Source of the DNA: Defluviimonas sp. SAOS-178_SWC
Lineage (GTDB): Bacteria; Pseudomonadota; Alphaproteobacteria; Rhodobacterales; Rhodobacteraceae
Direction of reading: 5' to 3'
DNA: 64,000 nt
Assembly: GCF_039830135.1 (NCBI RefSeq)
Contig: NZ_CP156081.1
Location: 1,164,001 to 1,228,000 of the forward strand
Shown here piece by piece: positions 52,437 through 62,913 of this stretch. The translations under genes were made by a program, and so were the position numbers. Every line of letters starts with the position of its first letter. The first letter of the stretch is position 1. The notes under the pieces were generated by a model. That model was not told where the DNA came from, ran no database searches, and saw only the letters and a program-made list of their open reading frames with translations.

Positions 52437-52664
52437 TCAGGCGATGATGTCCGGCGTCAGGATATCCTCGATCCGGGCGATCTGGTCCTTGAGCATCAGC
52501 TTCTGCTTTTTCAGGCGTTTCAGCCGGAGCTGGTCGGCGCGGCCCGACGTTTCCATCACGTGAATGGCCTCGTCGAGGTCGCGGTGCTCCTGCCGCAGGA
52601 CTTCGAGTTTCACGCGCAGAACCTCGGTATTGTCCATTTCCATATGCGCGTTCATGTCGTTCAT
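52437..52664 (-). CDS. YdcH/DUF465 family small protein
   Basis: This highly charged helical protein of about 75 residues has the DUF465 pattern: VLRQEHRDLDEAIHVMET near residue 27, then RLKRLKKQKLMLKDQIARIED. It is probably a helical hairpin of unknown role, conserved through alphaproteobacteria. Several ATG codons lie near the start (52664, 52655, 52643, 52637). The first is used because GGAACG lies upstream. A much longer open frame runs further upstream without family features. Confidence 0.8.
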   Translation of the reverse strand: MNDMNAHMEMDNTEVLRVKLEVLRQEHRDLDEAIHVMETSGRADQLRLKRLKKQKLMLKDQIARIEDILTPDIIA

Positions 52665-52835
52665 GTCTTGAGTCGTTCCAGGGAGCGGTAACGGACGATA
52701 GCAAGTCCAGGCGATTGCGGGAAGCTTTTCGCGCCTCTGCGCCTTGTCGGGGCGTCCGGGAACCTCCATATTTCCCATGAGGCTGCCCGTTCGGGGGCCT
52801 CATGTAGTGTCGCTTGATGTCGAGGACATGCCTGG

Positions 52836-53252
52836 ATGACGAAACTGACCTTTGCCGCCCATCCCTTCCTTCTGGGATTCGATCAGCTGGAACGGCTGGT
52901 GGAACGCACCGCGAAGAACGGGAACGAAACCTATCCCCCGTTCAATATCGAACAATCCTCGGAACATGGCTTTCGCATCACGCTCGCCGTCGCGGGATTC
53001 CGCGAGGATGACATCGCGATCACGGTCGAGGACCGGCAACTGGTGATCCGCGGCCGTCAGGCCGAGGACACGGATGACGGCCGCATCTTCCTGCATCGCG
53101 GCATCGCAGCGCGCGCCTTCCAGCGCAGCTTCGTGCTGGCCGAGGGTGTCGAGGTGGCGGGGGCGCGGCTGGAAAACGGGCTTCTGCACGTCGATCTGGT
53201 CCGGGCGATCCCGGAAAAGACGGTGCAGACGATCCGCATCACCAAGGGCTAA
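52836..53252 (+). CDS. Hsp20/alpha-crystallin family small heat shock protein
   Basis: This 138-residue chaperone has an alpha-crystallin domain: YPPFNIEQSSEHGFRITLAVAGFREDDIAITVED from about residue 33, then FQRSFVLAEGVEVAGARLENGLLHVDL near 92, which carries the conserved GxLxV-like GLLHVDL. The C-terminal IRI near the end is a degenerate IxI oligomer motif. It is followed 13 bases later by a DUF1150 gene, a pairing common in Rhodobacterales. Confidence 0.93.
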   Translation: MTKLTFAAHPFLLGFDQLERLVERTAKNGNETYPPFNIEQSSEHGFRITLAVAGFREDDIAITVEDRQLVIRGRQAEDTDDGRIFLHRGIAARAFQRSFVLAEGVEVAGARLENGLLHVDLVRAIPEKTVQTIRITKG

Positions 53253-53265
53253 GGAGGAAACGGGC

Positions 53266-53493
53266 ATGGATACCAAATTCGATTTCGGGCCGGATTCGGG
53301 CGAGCGCATCGTCTATGTGCGCGAGGTTCCCGTCGCCGATCTGCCGGAGGAGATCCGGGCACAGGCGATGGGGCTTGAAACGCTTTATGCGGTTCACGAC
53401 GCCTCTGGCGAACGGCTGGCGCTGGTCAAGGACCGGCGGATGGCCTTCGCGCTGGCGCGGCAGAACGATATGGCCCCGGTCAGCGCGCACTGA
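53266..53493 (+). CDS. DUF1150 family protein
   Basis: This 75-residue soluble protein has the DUF1150 pattern: ERIVYVREVPVADLPEEIRAQ then YAVHDASGERLALVKDRRMA and a final FALARQNDMAPVSAH. Function is unknown. The strong site AAGGAGGAAACGGGC precedes the ATG and the gene is 13 bases after hsp20, so a role with that heat-shock protein is likely by context. Confidence 0.9.
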   Translation: MDTKFDFGPDSGERIVYVREVPVADLPEEIRAQAMGLETLYAVHDASGERLALVKDRRMAFALARQNDMAPVSAH

Positions 53494-53497
53494 CCAT

Positions 53498-53513
53498 TGC
53501 AACCCCGGTTGCA
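53498..53513. promoter_or_regulatory. Inverted repeat TGCAACC-CC-GGTTGCA after DUF1150
   Basis: Perfect seven-base arms lie just after the DUF1150 stop, about 87 bases before the cytochrome b561 start. With no T tract it is more likely an operator than a terminator, but no regulator is known. Confidence 0.35.
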
Positions 53514-53599
53514 TTGACCAGCGACAGAAACGGCCACTAACTGCGTGTTACGTGAAGTGCGGAGCGCAGTGGGCGTCCGCAAGAAAACGTGAGGGTCAA

Positions 53600-54085
53600 A
53601 TGTCCGAGGTCAAAGGCTACAGCCGCACGCAGATCATGCTGCATTGGGGCATCGTGTTGATTCTGGTCACCAGCTACATCAGCAGCGATGCGATGAAATC
53701 GGCGTGGTTTGCGCTTCATCAGGGCCGCGATGCCTATGGCAATACCGCGGCGGCGCATGTCTGGGGCGGTATCGCCATTCTGGTCCTCGCGGTTCTGCGA
53801 ATTGCGATCCGGGGATTGCGCGGGGCGCCGGGCCTGCCGAAAGGCGGCCATCCCCTGCTCGACCGCGCGGCCAAGCTTACCCATTTCGGGCTCTATCTCG
53901 GCCTCATCGCCATTCCGGCCCTGGGCATTGCCGCCTGGTACGGTGGCATCAATCTGGCCGGCGAGGCGCATGAGGTCCTGTTCAACGTTCTGGCGGCGCT
54001 GGCCGCGCTGCATGTGATCGGTGCCGTCTACCATCAGTTCGTCCTGAAGGACGGGTTGATGGAGCGTATGAAGCGCCCGGGCTGA
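53600..54085 (+). CDS. Cytochrome b561 family protein
   Basis: This 161-residue membrane protein has four hydrophobic helices. Candidate heme histidines are in IMLHWGIVLI near residue 15, AAAHVWGGIAILV near 54, KLTHFGLYLGL near 93 and the last-helix LAALHVIGAVYHQFV near 138. It is a small di-heme b-type cytochrome of unknown partner, probably passing electrons from quinol. GTGAGGGTCAA lies upstream of the ATG. Confidence 0.9.
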   Translation: MSEVKGYSRTQIMLHWGIVLILVTSYISSDAMKSAWFALHQGRDAYGNTAAAHVWGGIAILVLAVLRIAIRGLRGAPGLPKGGHPLLDRAAKLTHFGLYLGLIAIPALGIAAWYGGINLAGEAHEVLFNVLAALAALHVIGAVYHQFVLKDGLMERMKRPG

Positions 54086-54102
54086 ACCCCCGCCGCCAAA
54101 TG

Positions 54103-54131
54103 AAAAGCCCCGGCCCTTGTGCCGGGGCTTA
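54103..54131. terminator. Bidirectional terminator between cytochrome b561 gene and argC
   Basis: AAGCCCCGGC pairs perfectly with GCCGGGGCTT around CCTTGT. On the minus strand TTCATTT follows, so it suits argC and possibly the cytochrome gene. Confidence 0.8.
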
Positions 54132-54148
54132 TGCCTGCGCGGTGCGGC

Positions 54149-55069
54149 TCAGAGCCCGGCGGCCTCGTCCACACCGAGCATCAGGTTCAGGTTCTGAACC
54201 GCCGCGCCCGAGGCGCCCTTGCCGAGATTGTCGAGAACGGCGATGAGCGTTGCCGCCCCGGTCATGCGATTGCCGTGGACCGAAAGCTCCATCCGGTTCG
54301 TCCCGTTCAGCATCTGCGGATAGACGCGCGGTTCATGCGCTTCGGCCGGAACGACCGCGACGAAATGCTCACCGCCGTAATGCGCCATCAGAGCCTTCTC
54401 GGCATGGTCGATGCCCTTGGCGTCGAGCTCCAGTTCGACGGCGACCGCCATGCCTTGCGCATATTGCCCGACCGAAGGCACGAAGACCGGGGGACGCGAG
54501 AGGCCACTGTAGAGGCCGATTTCCGGCAGGTGCTTGTGCGTCTGGCCGGTGCCGTAGAGGAAAGACCCCTGAACGGCGCCGCCTTCGAATTCCTCGATCA
54601 TCGACTTGCCGCCGCCGGAATAGCCCGAGACGCCCGAAATCGCGATCTGTGCCGCAGTGTCGATCAGCCCCGCATCGACCAGCGGCCGGATCAGCGCGAT
54701 GGCGCAGGTCGACCAGCAGCCGGGATTCGTGACACGATTGGAGCCGCGGATCGTATCGCGCTGGCCCTTGGCCAGTTCGGGGAAGCCGAAGCTCCAGTCC
54801 GGATGGGTCCGGTGCGCGGTCGAGGCGTCGATGATCCGTGTGGGCAGGCCCTCGGATTCGCAAAGCGCGACGATTTCCTTAGCCGCCGGATCCGGCAGGC
54901 AAAGGATCGCCACCTCGGCCTCGGCGAAGGCCCGAAGCCGCGCGGCATTGTCCTTGCGGAGCGCCGGGTCGATCCTGACGAGCGAAATGTCGTCGCGACG
55001 TTCGAGCCGCTCGCGGATCTGAAGACCCGTCGTGCCGACATCCCCGTCGATGAAGACCTTGTGTGCCAT
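54149..55069 (-). CDS. argC: N-acetyl-gamma-glutamyl-phosphate reductase
   Basis: This 306-residue enzyme of arginine synthesis reduces N-acetylglutamyl phosphate to the semialdehyde. FIDGDVGTTGLQIRERL at the start and the catalytic cysteine in RVTNPGCWSTCAIAL near residue 117 are clear, with GYSGGGKSMIEEFE near 152. The short N-terminal pattern and overall length match the type 2 (shorter) ArgC group rather than the E. coli type. Confidence 0.95.
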   Translation of the reverse strand: MAHKVFIDGDVGTTGLQIRERLERRDDISLVRIDPALRKDNAARLRAFAEAEVAILCLPDPAAKEIVALCESEGLPTRIIDASTAHRTHPDWSFGFPELAKGQRDTIRGSNRVTNPGCWSTCAIALIRPLVDAGLIDTAAQIAISGVSGYSGGGKSMIEEFEGGAVQGSFLYGTGQTHKHLPEIGLYSGLSRPPVFVPSVGQYAQGMAVAVELELDAKGIDHAEKALMAHYGGEHFVAVVPAEAHEPRVYPQMLNGTNRMELSVHGNRMTGAATLIAVLDNLGKGASGAAVQNLNLMLGVDEAAGL

Positions 55070-55184
55070 TGGGCGTGCTCCGTTTGCGTCAGGTCCGGCC
55101 CATATACGCCCTTCGGGCGCGAACGCAAAGCAAGACGCCCGGCTTTCCCGGCCGGGCGTCTGCGTTCTTCCGGGGTGACGTGGG

Positions 55185-56888
55185 TCAGGCCTTGATGAGG
55201 CCCATCGATTCCAGCTTCAGGATGACCTGGTGCGCGCAGTTGTCGACGTCGACGTTCTCGGTCTCGACCTTGAGCTCGGGGTTCTGCGGCGCCTCGTAGG
55301 GGTCCGAGATTCCGGTGAACTCCTTGATCTTGCCTTCGCGGGCGAGCTTGTAGAGGCCCTTGCGGTCGCGGCGTTCGCATTCCTCGAGGCTGGTCGCGAC
55401 ATGGACCTCGACGAAGGCGCCATAGGCCTCGATCATCTCGCGCACAGCGCGTCGGGTCGAGGTGTAGGGCGCGATCGGCGCGCAGATTGCGATGCCGCCG
55501 TTCTTGGTGATCTCGCTCGCGACATAGCCGATGCGCTTGATGTTGATGTCGCGGTGTTCCTTCGAGAAGCCGAGTTCCGACGACAGGTGCTTGCGGACGA
55601 CGTCACCGTCGAGAAGCGTCGTCGGACGGCCGCCCATCTCCATCAGCTTGACCATCAGCGCGTTGGCGATGGTCGACTTGCCGGAGCCGGAGAGACCGGT
55701 GAAGAACACGGTGAAGCCCTGCCTGGCGCGCGGCGGCGAGGTGCGGCGCAGTTCCGTCACCACATCCGGGAAGGAGAACCAGTCGGGGATCTCCAGCCCT
55801 TCGCGAAGCCGGCGGCGCAGCTCGGTGCCCGAGATGTCGAGGACGGTCGCGCCCTCCGGCACCTCGTCAACGGGGAAGTACTGCGCCTTTTCCTGCACGT
55901 AGACCATCTGTTTGAAATCGACCATCTCGATGCCGATTTCCTCCTGGTGCTGGCGCACCAGTTCCTGCGCGGCATAGGGATCGTAGAAATCCTTGCCCTG
56001 GCTGTTCTTGCCCGGCCCCGCATGGTCGCGGCCGATGATCATGTGGGTGAGCCCGTGATTGCGGCGGATGATCGCGTGCCAGAGCGCCTCGCGCGGGCCG
56101 CCCATGCGCATCGCGAGGTTGAGAAGCGACAGATGCGTGGTCGCGGCCGGATACTGGTCCAGCACCGCCTCGTAGCAGCGCACGCGGGTGAAGTGATCGA
56201 CGTCGCCGGGCTTGGTCATGCCGACGACCGGATGAATGAGGAGGTTCGCCTGCGCTTCCTTCGCGGCGCGGAAGGTCAGTTCCTGGTGCGCGCGGTGCAA
56301 GGGGTTGCGGGTCTGGAAGGCGACGATCTTGCGCCAGCCGAGCTTGCGGAAATAGGCGCGAAGCTCGTTCGGCGTGTCGCGGCGGGCCTTGAAGTCGTAG
56401 TGGACCGGCTGCTGGATGCCGGTGACCGGCCCGCCGAGATAGATCTTGCCCGCCTGGTTGTGCAGGTAGTTGACCGCCGGATGGGCCAGATCGTCGGCGC
56501 CAAAGACCTTCTCGGCCTCGCGCGCCTTGTTCGGCTCCCACTTGTCGGTGACCGAGAGGATGGCGAGGATGACGCCTTCCTGATCGCGTAGCGCGATGTC
56601 CTGGCCGGGCTCGATCCCTTCGGCGAACGCCTCGTTGACGTCGAGCGTCACCGGCATCGGCCAGAGTGCCCCGCTTTCCAACCGCATGTTCTCGACTACG
56701 CCGTCGTAGTCGGCCTCGGTCAGGAAGCCCTTCAGAGGGTGGAAACCGCCGTTCATCAGAAGTTCGAGGTCACAGATCTGGCGCGGGGTCAGATCCCACG
56801 ACGGCAGGTTGCCGGCTTCGTGCTTCAGCTTCTGGGCGCTGTCGTAGGAAACGTAGAGCTCGGGGATCGGTGCGAGATTGGATTGCAT
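55185..56888 (-). CDS. Bifunctional sulfate adenylyltransferase/adenylylsulfate kinase
   Basis: This 567-residue enzyme activates sulfate to APS and then PAPS. The N-terminal ATP sulfurylase has QTRNPLHRAHQELTFR near residue 190 and GRDHAGPGKNSQGKDFYDPY near 285. The C-terminal APS kinase has the P-loop FTGLSGSGKSTIANAL near 395 and FVEVHVATSLEECERRDRKGLY near 485. I used the ATG at 56888, with AAAAGGAACC eight bases before it, which gives the usual family start QSNLAPIPELYVSYD. The open frame, however, continues upstream without a stop into a MarR-type HTH module, so a longer fused product is also possible. Confidence 0.95.
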   Translation of the reverse strand: MQSNLAPIPELYVSYDSAQKLKHEAGNLPSWDLTPRQICDLELLMNGGFHPLKGFLTEADYDGVVENMRLESGALWPMPVTLDVNEAFAEGIEPGQDIALRDQEGVILAILSVTDKWEPNKAREAEKVFGADDLAHPAVNYLHNQAGKIYLGGPVTGIQQPVHYDFKARRDTPNELRAYFRKLGWRKIVAFQTRNPLHRAHQELTFRAAKEAQANLLIHPVVGMTKPGDVDHFTRVRCYEAVLDQYPAATTHLSLLNLAMRMGGPREALWHAIIRRNHGLTHMIIGRDHAGPGKNSQGKDFYDPYAAQELVRQHQEEIGIEMVDFKQMVYVQEKAQYFPVDEVPEGATVLDISGTELRRRLREGLEIPDWFSFPDVVTELRRTSPPRARQGFTVFFTGLSGSGKSTIANALMVKLMEMGGRPTTLLDGDVVRKHLSSELGFSKEHRDINIKRIGYVASEITKNGGIAICAPIAPYTSTRRAVREMIEAYGAFVEVHVATSLEECERRDRKGLYKLAREGKIKEFTGISDPYEAPQNPELKVETENVDVDNCAHQVILKLESMGLIKA

Positions 56889-57242
56889 CAACGGGTTCCT
56901 TTTCTTGAGATGGAGAAGACCGCTTTCCGAGCCGGTCAATTCGGCATGGAGCGCGTCGTATTCGGCGAGTTTTCGGGTCAGAAACTGGTCGGTCAGGCGG
57001 GCCTTCGTCGCGGCGCCCTTCGTGGTCAGTTCATAAGTGAAGCGCTGGCGGCGGTCCGGGCCGCTGCGCTGGGCGACGCGGATAAATCCGGCTTCGCTCG
57101 CGGCGCGCAGATGGGTGTTGAGCGTGCCAAGGCTGACGCCAAGCGCGCCCGCCGTCGCGCGCTGCGAGGCGTCTGGCGCCTGATCGAGTTGGCGCAGAAG
57201 GCGGAAGAGTTGATCGTCTTCCGAAGGAGATTGGGCGGTCAT
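56889..57242 (-). CDS. MarR-like (EPS-associated type) HTH module, open into the ATP sulfurylase frame
   Basis: This segment of 118 residues reads as a winged-helix regulator: LFRLLRQLDQAPDASQRATA, then ALGVSLGTLNTHLRAASEAGFIRV and TYELTTKGAATKARLTDQFL, ending KLAEYDALHAEL. That is the layout of small EPS-associated MarR regulators, which normally are separate proteins of about 110-120 residues. Here no stop codon occurs, and the frame continues through GLLHLKKRNPL into the ATP sulfurylase. The start ATG at 57242 follows a GTG six bases earlier. The normal sulfurylase start has its own ribosome site, so both a 685-residue fusion and a separate short enzyme may be made. Listed as its own module; it has no end of its own. 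Confidence 0.7.
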
Positions 57243-57268
57243 CGGCACCGGGTGTTCGACTCAATTTA

Positions 57269-57284
57269 TGTTCAGCGCTGAACA
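57269..57284. promoter_or_regulatory. Perfect 16-base palindrome upstream of the HTH/sulfurylase gene
   Basis: TGTTCAGCGCTGAACA lies 27 bases before the HTH start, with another TGTTC half-site at 57253-57257. It is well placed as an operator for the HTH module itself. Confidence 0.65.
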
Positions 57285-57484
57285 CATTTCACAGCCGATG
57301 TCGGAAGGAAAGAAAATTCGGTGATTTATGACGGTTCCGGCGGTCAGTGACCCGGTTACAACATGATTGTCGCCGTAAAGCGCGGCGAGGGCGCTGGTCG
57401 CGGCAACCCTCCGCCGCCCACCGGCTTCGATGGATCGGCATCAGATGCGGCGTCCCTGGCGGGTCCGCTGACCCGCAGCGGCGA

Positions 57485-59939
<2,455 letters not shown>

Positions 59940-60079
59940 TTTGTCGATCAGCGGGATTGATGATAGGGGCCTCGGTCCCGGCCGACAACGCCAATCCGGC
60001 AACTAATGGCCCACCAGGCTTGTTCATGAGCAGCGCCGTGGCAAGGCACGGTTGCCAAGCGTGCAAAAAGTTGCGCGCG

Positions 60080-60097
60080 AGCGAAATATTATTGCGC
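60080..60097. promoter_or_regulatory. AT-rich imperfect palindrome, candidate Lrp-type autoregulatory site
   Basis: The stretch around GCGAAATATTATTGCGC lies about 50-67 bases upstream of the lrp start. The central AATATT flanked by G/C-rich arms resembles Lrp/AsnC family sites. Inferred only. Confidence 0.35.
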
Positions 60098-60146
60098 AGC
60101 ATGGCTTTCGACTGTAAGTTCCGCAAAAATTCAAGGAGAAGCCATT

Positions 60147-60647
60147 ATGGCCGCCAACAGGCTCGACGAGATTGACCGCAAGATCCTCGCTGAATTGCAG
60201 GACGATGGGCGCATGACCAATGTCGAGCTTGCCCGCCGGGTCGGGATCTCGGCGCCGCCCTGTCTGCGCCGTGTGCGGACCCTGGAAGAGGGCGGCTATA
60301 TCCGCGGCTACCACGCCGACGTCAATCCCCGCGAGCTGGGTTTCGAGGTTCAGGTCTTCGCGATGGTCGGACTGCACAGCCAGGCCGAGGCCGACCTGTC
60401 GGCCTTCGAGGCCAAGTGCCGGGTCTGGCCCCTTGTCCGCGAATGCCACATGCTGAATGGCGAGATCGACTTCATCCTGAAATGCGTCGCCCCGGACCTG
60501 TCGTCGTTCCAGACCTTCCTGACCGAGGAACTGACCTCGGCCCCGAACGTGGCGAGCGTGAAGACGAGCCTCGTGATCCGCTGCGCCAAGGATCAGCCCG
60601 GCGTGCCGTTCGACGTGCTCGAAGCGCGGCTCGGGCGCAGCGCCTGA
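60147..60647 (+). CDS. Lrp/AsnC family transcriptional regulator
   Basis: This 166-residue regulator has the N-terminal HTH (LDEIDRKILAELQDDGRMTN then VELARRVGISAPPCLRRVRTL) and a C-terminal RAM effector domain (ELGFEVQVFAMVGLHSQAEADL, MLNGEIDFILKCVAPDLSSF). CAAGGAGAAGCC precedes the ATG. It is divergent from the arylsulfotransferase-like gene. Lrp genes beside trxB occur in related bacteria, so it may once have adjoined trxB. Effector amino acid is unknown. Confidence 0.93.
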   Translation: MAANRLDEIDRKILAELQDDGRMTNVELARRVGISAPPCLRRVRTLEEGGYIRGYHADVNPRELGFEVQVFAMVGLHSQAEADLSAFEAKCRVWPLVRECHMLNGEIDFILKCVAPDLSSFQTFLTEELTSAPNVASVKTSLVIRCAKDQPGVPFDVLEARLGRSA

Positions 60648-60681
60648 CCGGCGCGGCGCCCGCTTTGCACGGCGGCGCGGC

Positions 60682-61497
60682 CTAGCCGGCCAGCGCTGCC
60701 TCCACATCGTGGGCCGACATGCGCGGATGCGCCATCGCGCCGAATTCACTGAAGGATTTCATCTGCGGGAAGAGCGACAGGAAGAGCTGCGCCACCTGCG
60801 GGTCGAAGCCGTCGGCCATGCGCGTGCCGGGATGATAGCTTTCGATCTCGAGCCCCGCGGCGCGAAGCGATCCCTGCCGTTCGAGCACGATGTGATAGAC
60901 CGTGACCGGTGCGACCGGCGTCACCTCGATGATCGAGACCCCGTCGGCGAAGCTTCGTGCCGGCGCGTAGGCGCTGTCGATTCCGGTGGCGAAGCGGCAG
61001 CGCGCGTCCCTGACCAGAAGGCGCGCGCGCGGCCCGAGGACGAGGTCGGGCATCGGCCTTCCGACGCCGAACGCGTCGGCCGTGATCCGCGTCAGCTTGC
61101 CGCCATGCATGCCCGGCATCGCCCTGGGCGGGAAGAGTGTCATCGAGCCGATCCAGGTGATGGTCTCGGCCCGGCCTTCGCCGGTCAGGGCCTCCATCCC
61201 GGGCACAAGATCCTCGACCGCGACGGGTCCTTCCGCCGTGGCGATGACGCTGCCCCGCGCGAAGGCGGAAAATGCCTCCTCAAATTCGGGAATCGCGGGG
61301 GCGAGGCGCGTACCGGTCTCGATGGACCCTGCCGGATCGAGATAGGCGATTTCATAGCGCCGCGTCAGAGCGGGCCGCCGGGTTGGCCGGGTTTCCGCCG
61401 GGGCGACGGGTTGGGAGGGAATGTTTCTGCCCTGAGGAACGGGAGAGTTGAACACATCCGTCGTCAGACGGACGATACCATTATGAGGGTACGACAC
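60682..61497 (-). CDS. Hint-domain protein with degenerate active site
   Basis: The protein has 271 residues, starting GTG at 61497 after GAAAGG. After an N-terminal proline-rich stretch it carries a Hint domain: FARGSVIATAEGPVAVEDLVPGM near residue 79, then VLGPRARLLVRDARC near 152 and a final YHIVLERQGSLRAAGLEIESYHPG. The usual nucleophilic cysteine at the domain start is not present (FARGS instead of CFxxGT), so autocatalytic splicing is unlikely. It is a paralogue of the protein at 8.6 kb, which keeps the cysteine. Function is unknown. Confidence 0.78.
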   Translation of the reverse strand: MSYPHNGIVRLTTDVFNSPVPQGRNIPSQPVAPAETRPTRRPALTRRYEIAYLDPAGSIETGTRLAPAIPEFEEAFSAFARGSVIATAEGPVAVEDLVPGMEALTGEGRAETITWIGSMTLFPPRAMPGMHGGKLTRITADAFGVGRPMPDLVLGPRARLLVRDARCRFATGIDSAYAPARSFADGVSIIEVTPVAPVTVYHIVLERQGSLRAAGLEIESYHPGTRMADGFDPQVAQLFLSLFPQMKSFSEFGAMAHPRMSAHDVEAALAG

Positions 61498-61841
61498 GCG
61501 AACAGCCTTTCGGTCTGGTCACTCTGCGGAGCCCCCACCCCTAAATGCAGATTGACTATGGAGACAATCTGACCGGTTTTCCCGATCCTGTCAAAAATTG
61601 AGGATGATTTTCAGGGGCGTGCCGCCTAATCCGGGGGGCCGAAAAGGCTTTGTTGATCGGGCCGCGACAAGTCGAGCGCATTAACGCTTCCGCAACGATT
61701 CGCCGGGCGCGCATGCCGCGAATCACCCGCTCGGCATGGCGGAAGCCGGCGGACCGATCCCTGGGGGAGAATGATCGGTCCGCCGGTTCTTGGATCCCTG
61801 CCCTGGAGGGGTGGGCCGGGACGAGTGAGGGCTGGGAAGGG
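61498..61841. other. Intergenic region with long perfect hairpin
   Basis: These 344 bases hold a 14-base-pair perfect stem (CCGGCGGACCGATC at 61746-61759 with GATCGGTCCGCCGG at 61773-61786) around a 13-base loop. It lies 56 bases past the stop of the small minus-strand gene and may end its transcript. No other gene is seen. Confidence 0.55.
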
Positions 61842-61988
61842 TCAGCTGCGGGCGGAAAGACCGGTGTCGCTCTGGCTTTCGCACTTGCGCGCGGCGATTG
61901 GGCGGGCGCCGCGTTGCCAGGGCAGGGCTGGGCCCGGCTTGGCGCTTTCGGCAAGTACCGATTTCATCCAGCGACGTTCCGGTTTCAT
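61842..61988 (-). CDS. Small basic protein of 48 residues (KPxRRWMKS type)
   Basis: The ATG at 61988 follows AAAGGAGCAGTCAG, a very strong ribosome site. The product starts MKPERRWMKSVLAESAKPG and continues PALPWQRGARPIAARK, then ends TGLSARS. I recall similar small proteins with an RRWMKS start and an LPWxRG centre being common in Rhodobacterales. Their function is not known. It is the only plausible gene in the gap between the second Hint gene and pgeF. It is too short for most gene callers. No membrane helix is present, and a single cysteine lies near the end. Confidence 0.75.
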   Translation of the reverse strand: MKPERRWMKSVLAESAKPGPALPWQRGARPIAARKCESQSDTGLSARS

Positions 61989-62157
61989 CTGACTGCTCCT
62001 TTGCCTCAATTCACGACCTCTGGCGGGCCGCTTGCTTTGCTTCCGATTCTGCGACCGGATAGGCAGATATTACCGGGCATTGCGGCAGAGATTGGGCGGG
62101 GTTATGGGAATTTTCGGGGCAGAGATAGCGGCGCGCTTCTGTCGCGCCACCGGGCCG

Positions 62158-62913
62158 TCAGAGCCGGATCGCCGAAATCAGCCGCCCGTAATCGGCCTCG
62201 TGCCGCAGAACCGACCGGCGGTAGGAATAGAACCGCTCCGCATCGGTATAGGTGCAGTGGCGGATCCACTCGGCGTGCCGGACGCCCGCCTCGCGCAGCC
62301 GGTAAAGACCGAAGCCGGGCAGGTCGAAATGCGCCCGGTCGCCATGACCGCCGGAGAAGAAGCGCGAATAGCCGGGATCGACGCCCATGAATTCGTCGAG
62401 GAATTCGGGGCCGACCTCGTAGGCGCGCTGGCTGATCGCCGGGCCGATCACAGCGGCGATGTTCTCTCGCCGGGCGCCGAGCGCCTCCATCGCGGCGAGC
62501 GTGGCTTCGAGCACGCCGAGAAGCGTGCCGCGCCAGCCGGCATGGGCGGCGCCGATCACGCCGGCCTCTGCGTCGGCGAAGAGAACCGGCTGGCAATCGG
62601 CGGTCAGCACCGTCAGGGCGAGACCGGGCGTGGCGGTCACCAGGGCATCGGCGCGGATCGAGGTCGCCATCGGGCGGGTGACGGTAACAACATCGGCGGA
62701 ATGGACCTGGTGCACGCCGATCATCGACGGTGGCTGAACCCCGAGCGCGGCGGCCACCCGTTCGCGGTTGATCGCGACCGCCTCGGTCTGGTCCGACGAG
62801 CCGTGGCCACAGTTCAGACCCGAAAAGATCCCGGAAGAGGCGCCGCCCTTGCGGGTGAAGAACCCGTGGCGCAAGGGGGTGAGGGCGTCATGCGTAAGAA
62901 TTTCGAGCGTCAT
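62158..62913 (-). CDS. pgeF: Peptidoglycan editing factor/purine nucleoside phosphorylase family (YfiH, polyphenol oxidase-like)
   Basis: This 251-residue protein of the YfiH/DUF152 family has the metal-site motifs IGVHQVHSADVVT near residue 62, LTADCQPVLFAD near 100 and IGAAHAGWRGTLLG near 118. Members correct wrongly built peptidoglycan precursors and in some hosts act on purine nucleosides. The start overlaps the stop of the methyltransferase gene (ATGA), so the two are coupled. Confidence 0.93.
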   Translation of the reverse strand: MTLEILTHDALTPLRHGFFTRKGGASSGIFSGLNCGHGSSDQTEAVAINRERVAAALGVQPPSMIGVHQVHSADVVTVTRPMATSIRADALVTATPGLALTVLTADCQPVLFADAEAGVIGAAHAGWRGTLLGVLEATLAAMEALGARRENIAAVIGPAISQRAYEVGPEFLDEFMGVDPGYSRFFSGGHGDRAHFDLPGFGLYRLREAGVRHAEWIRHCTYTDAERFYSYRRSVLRHEADYGRLISAIRL

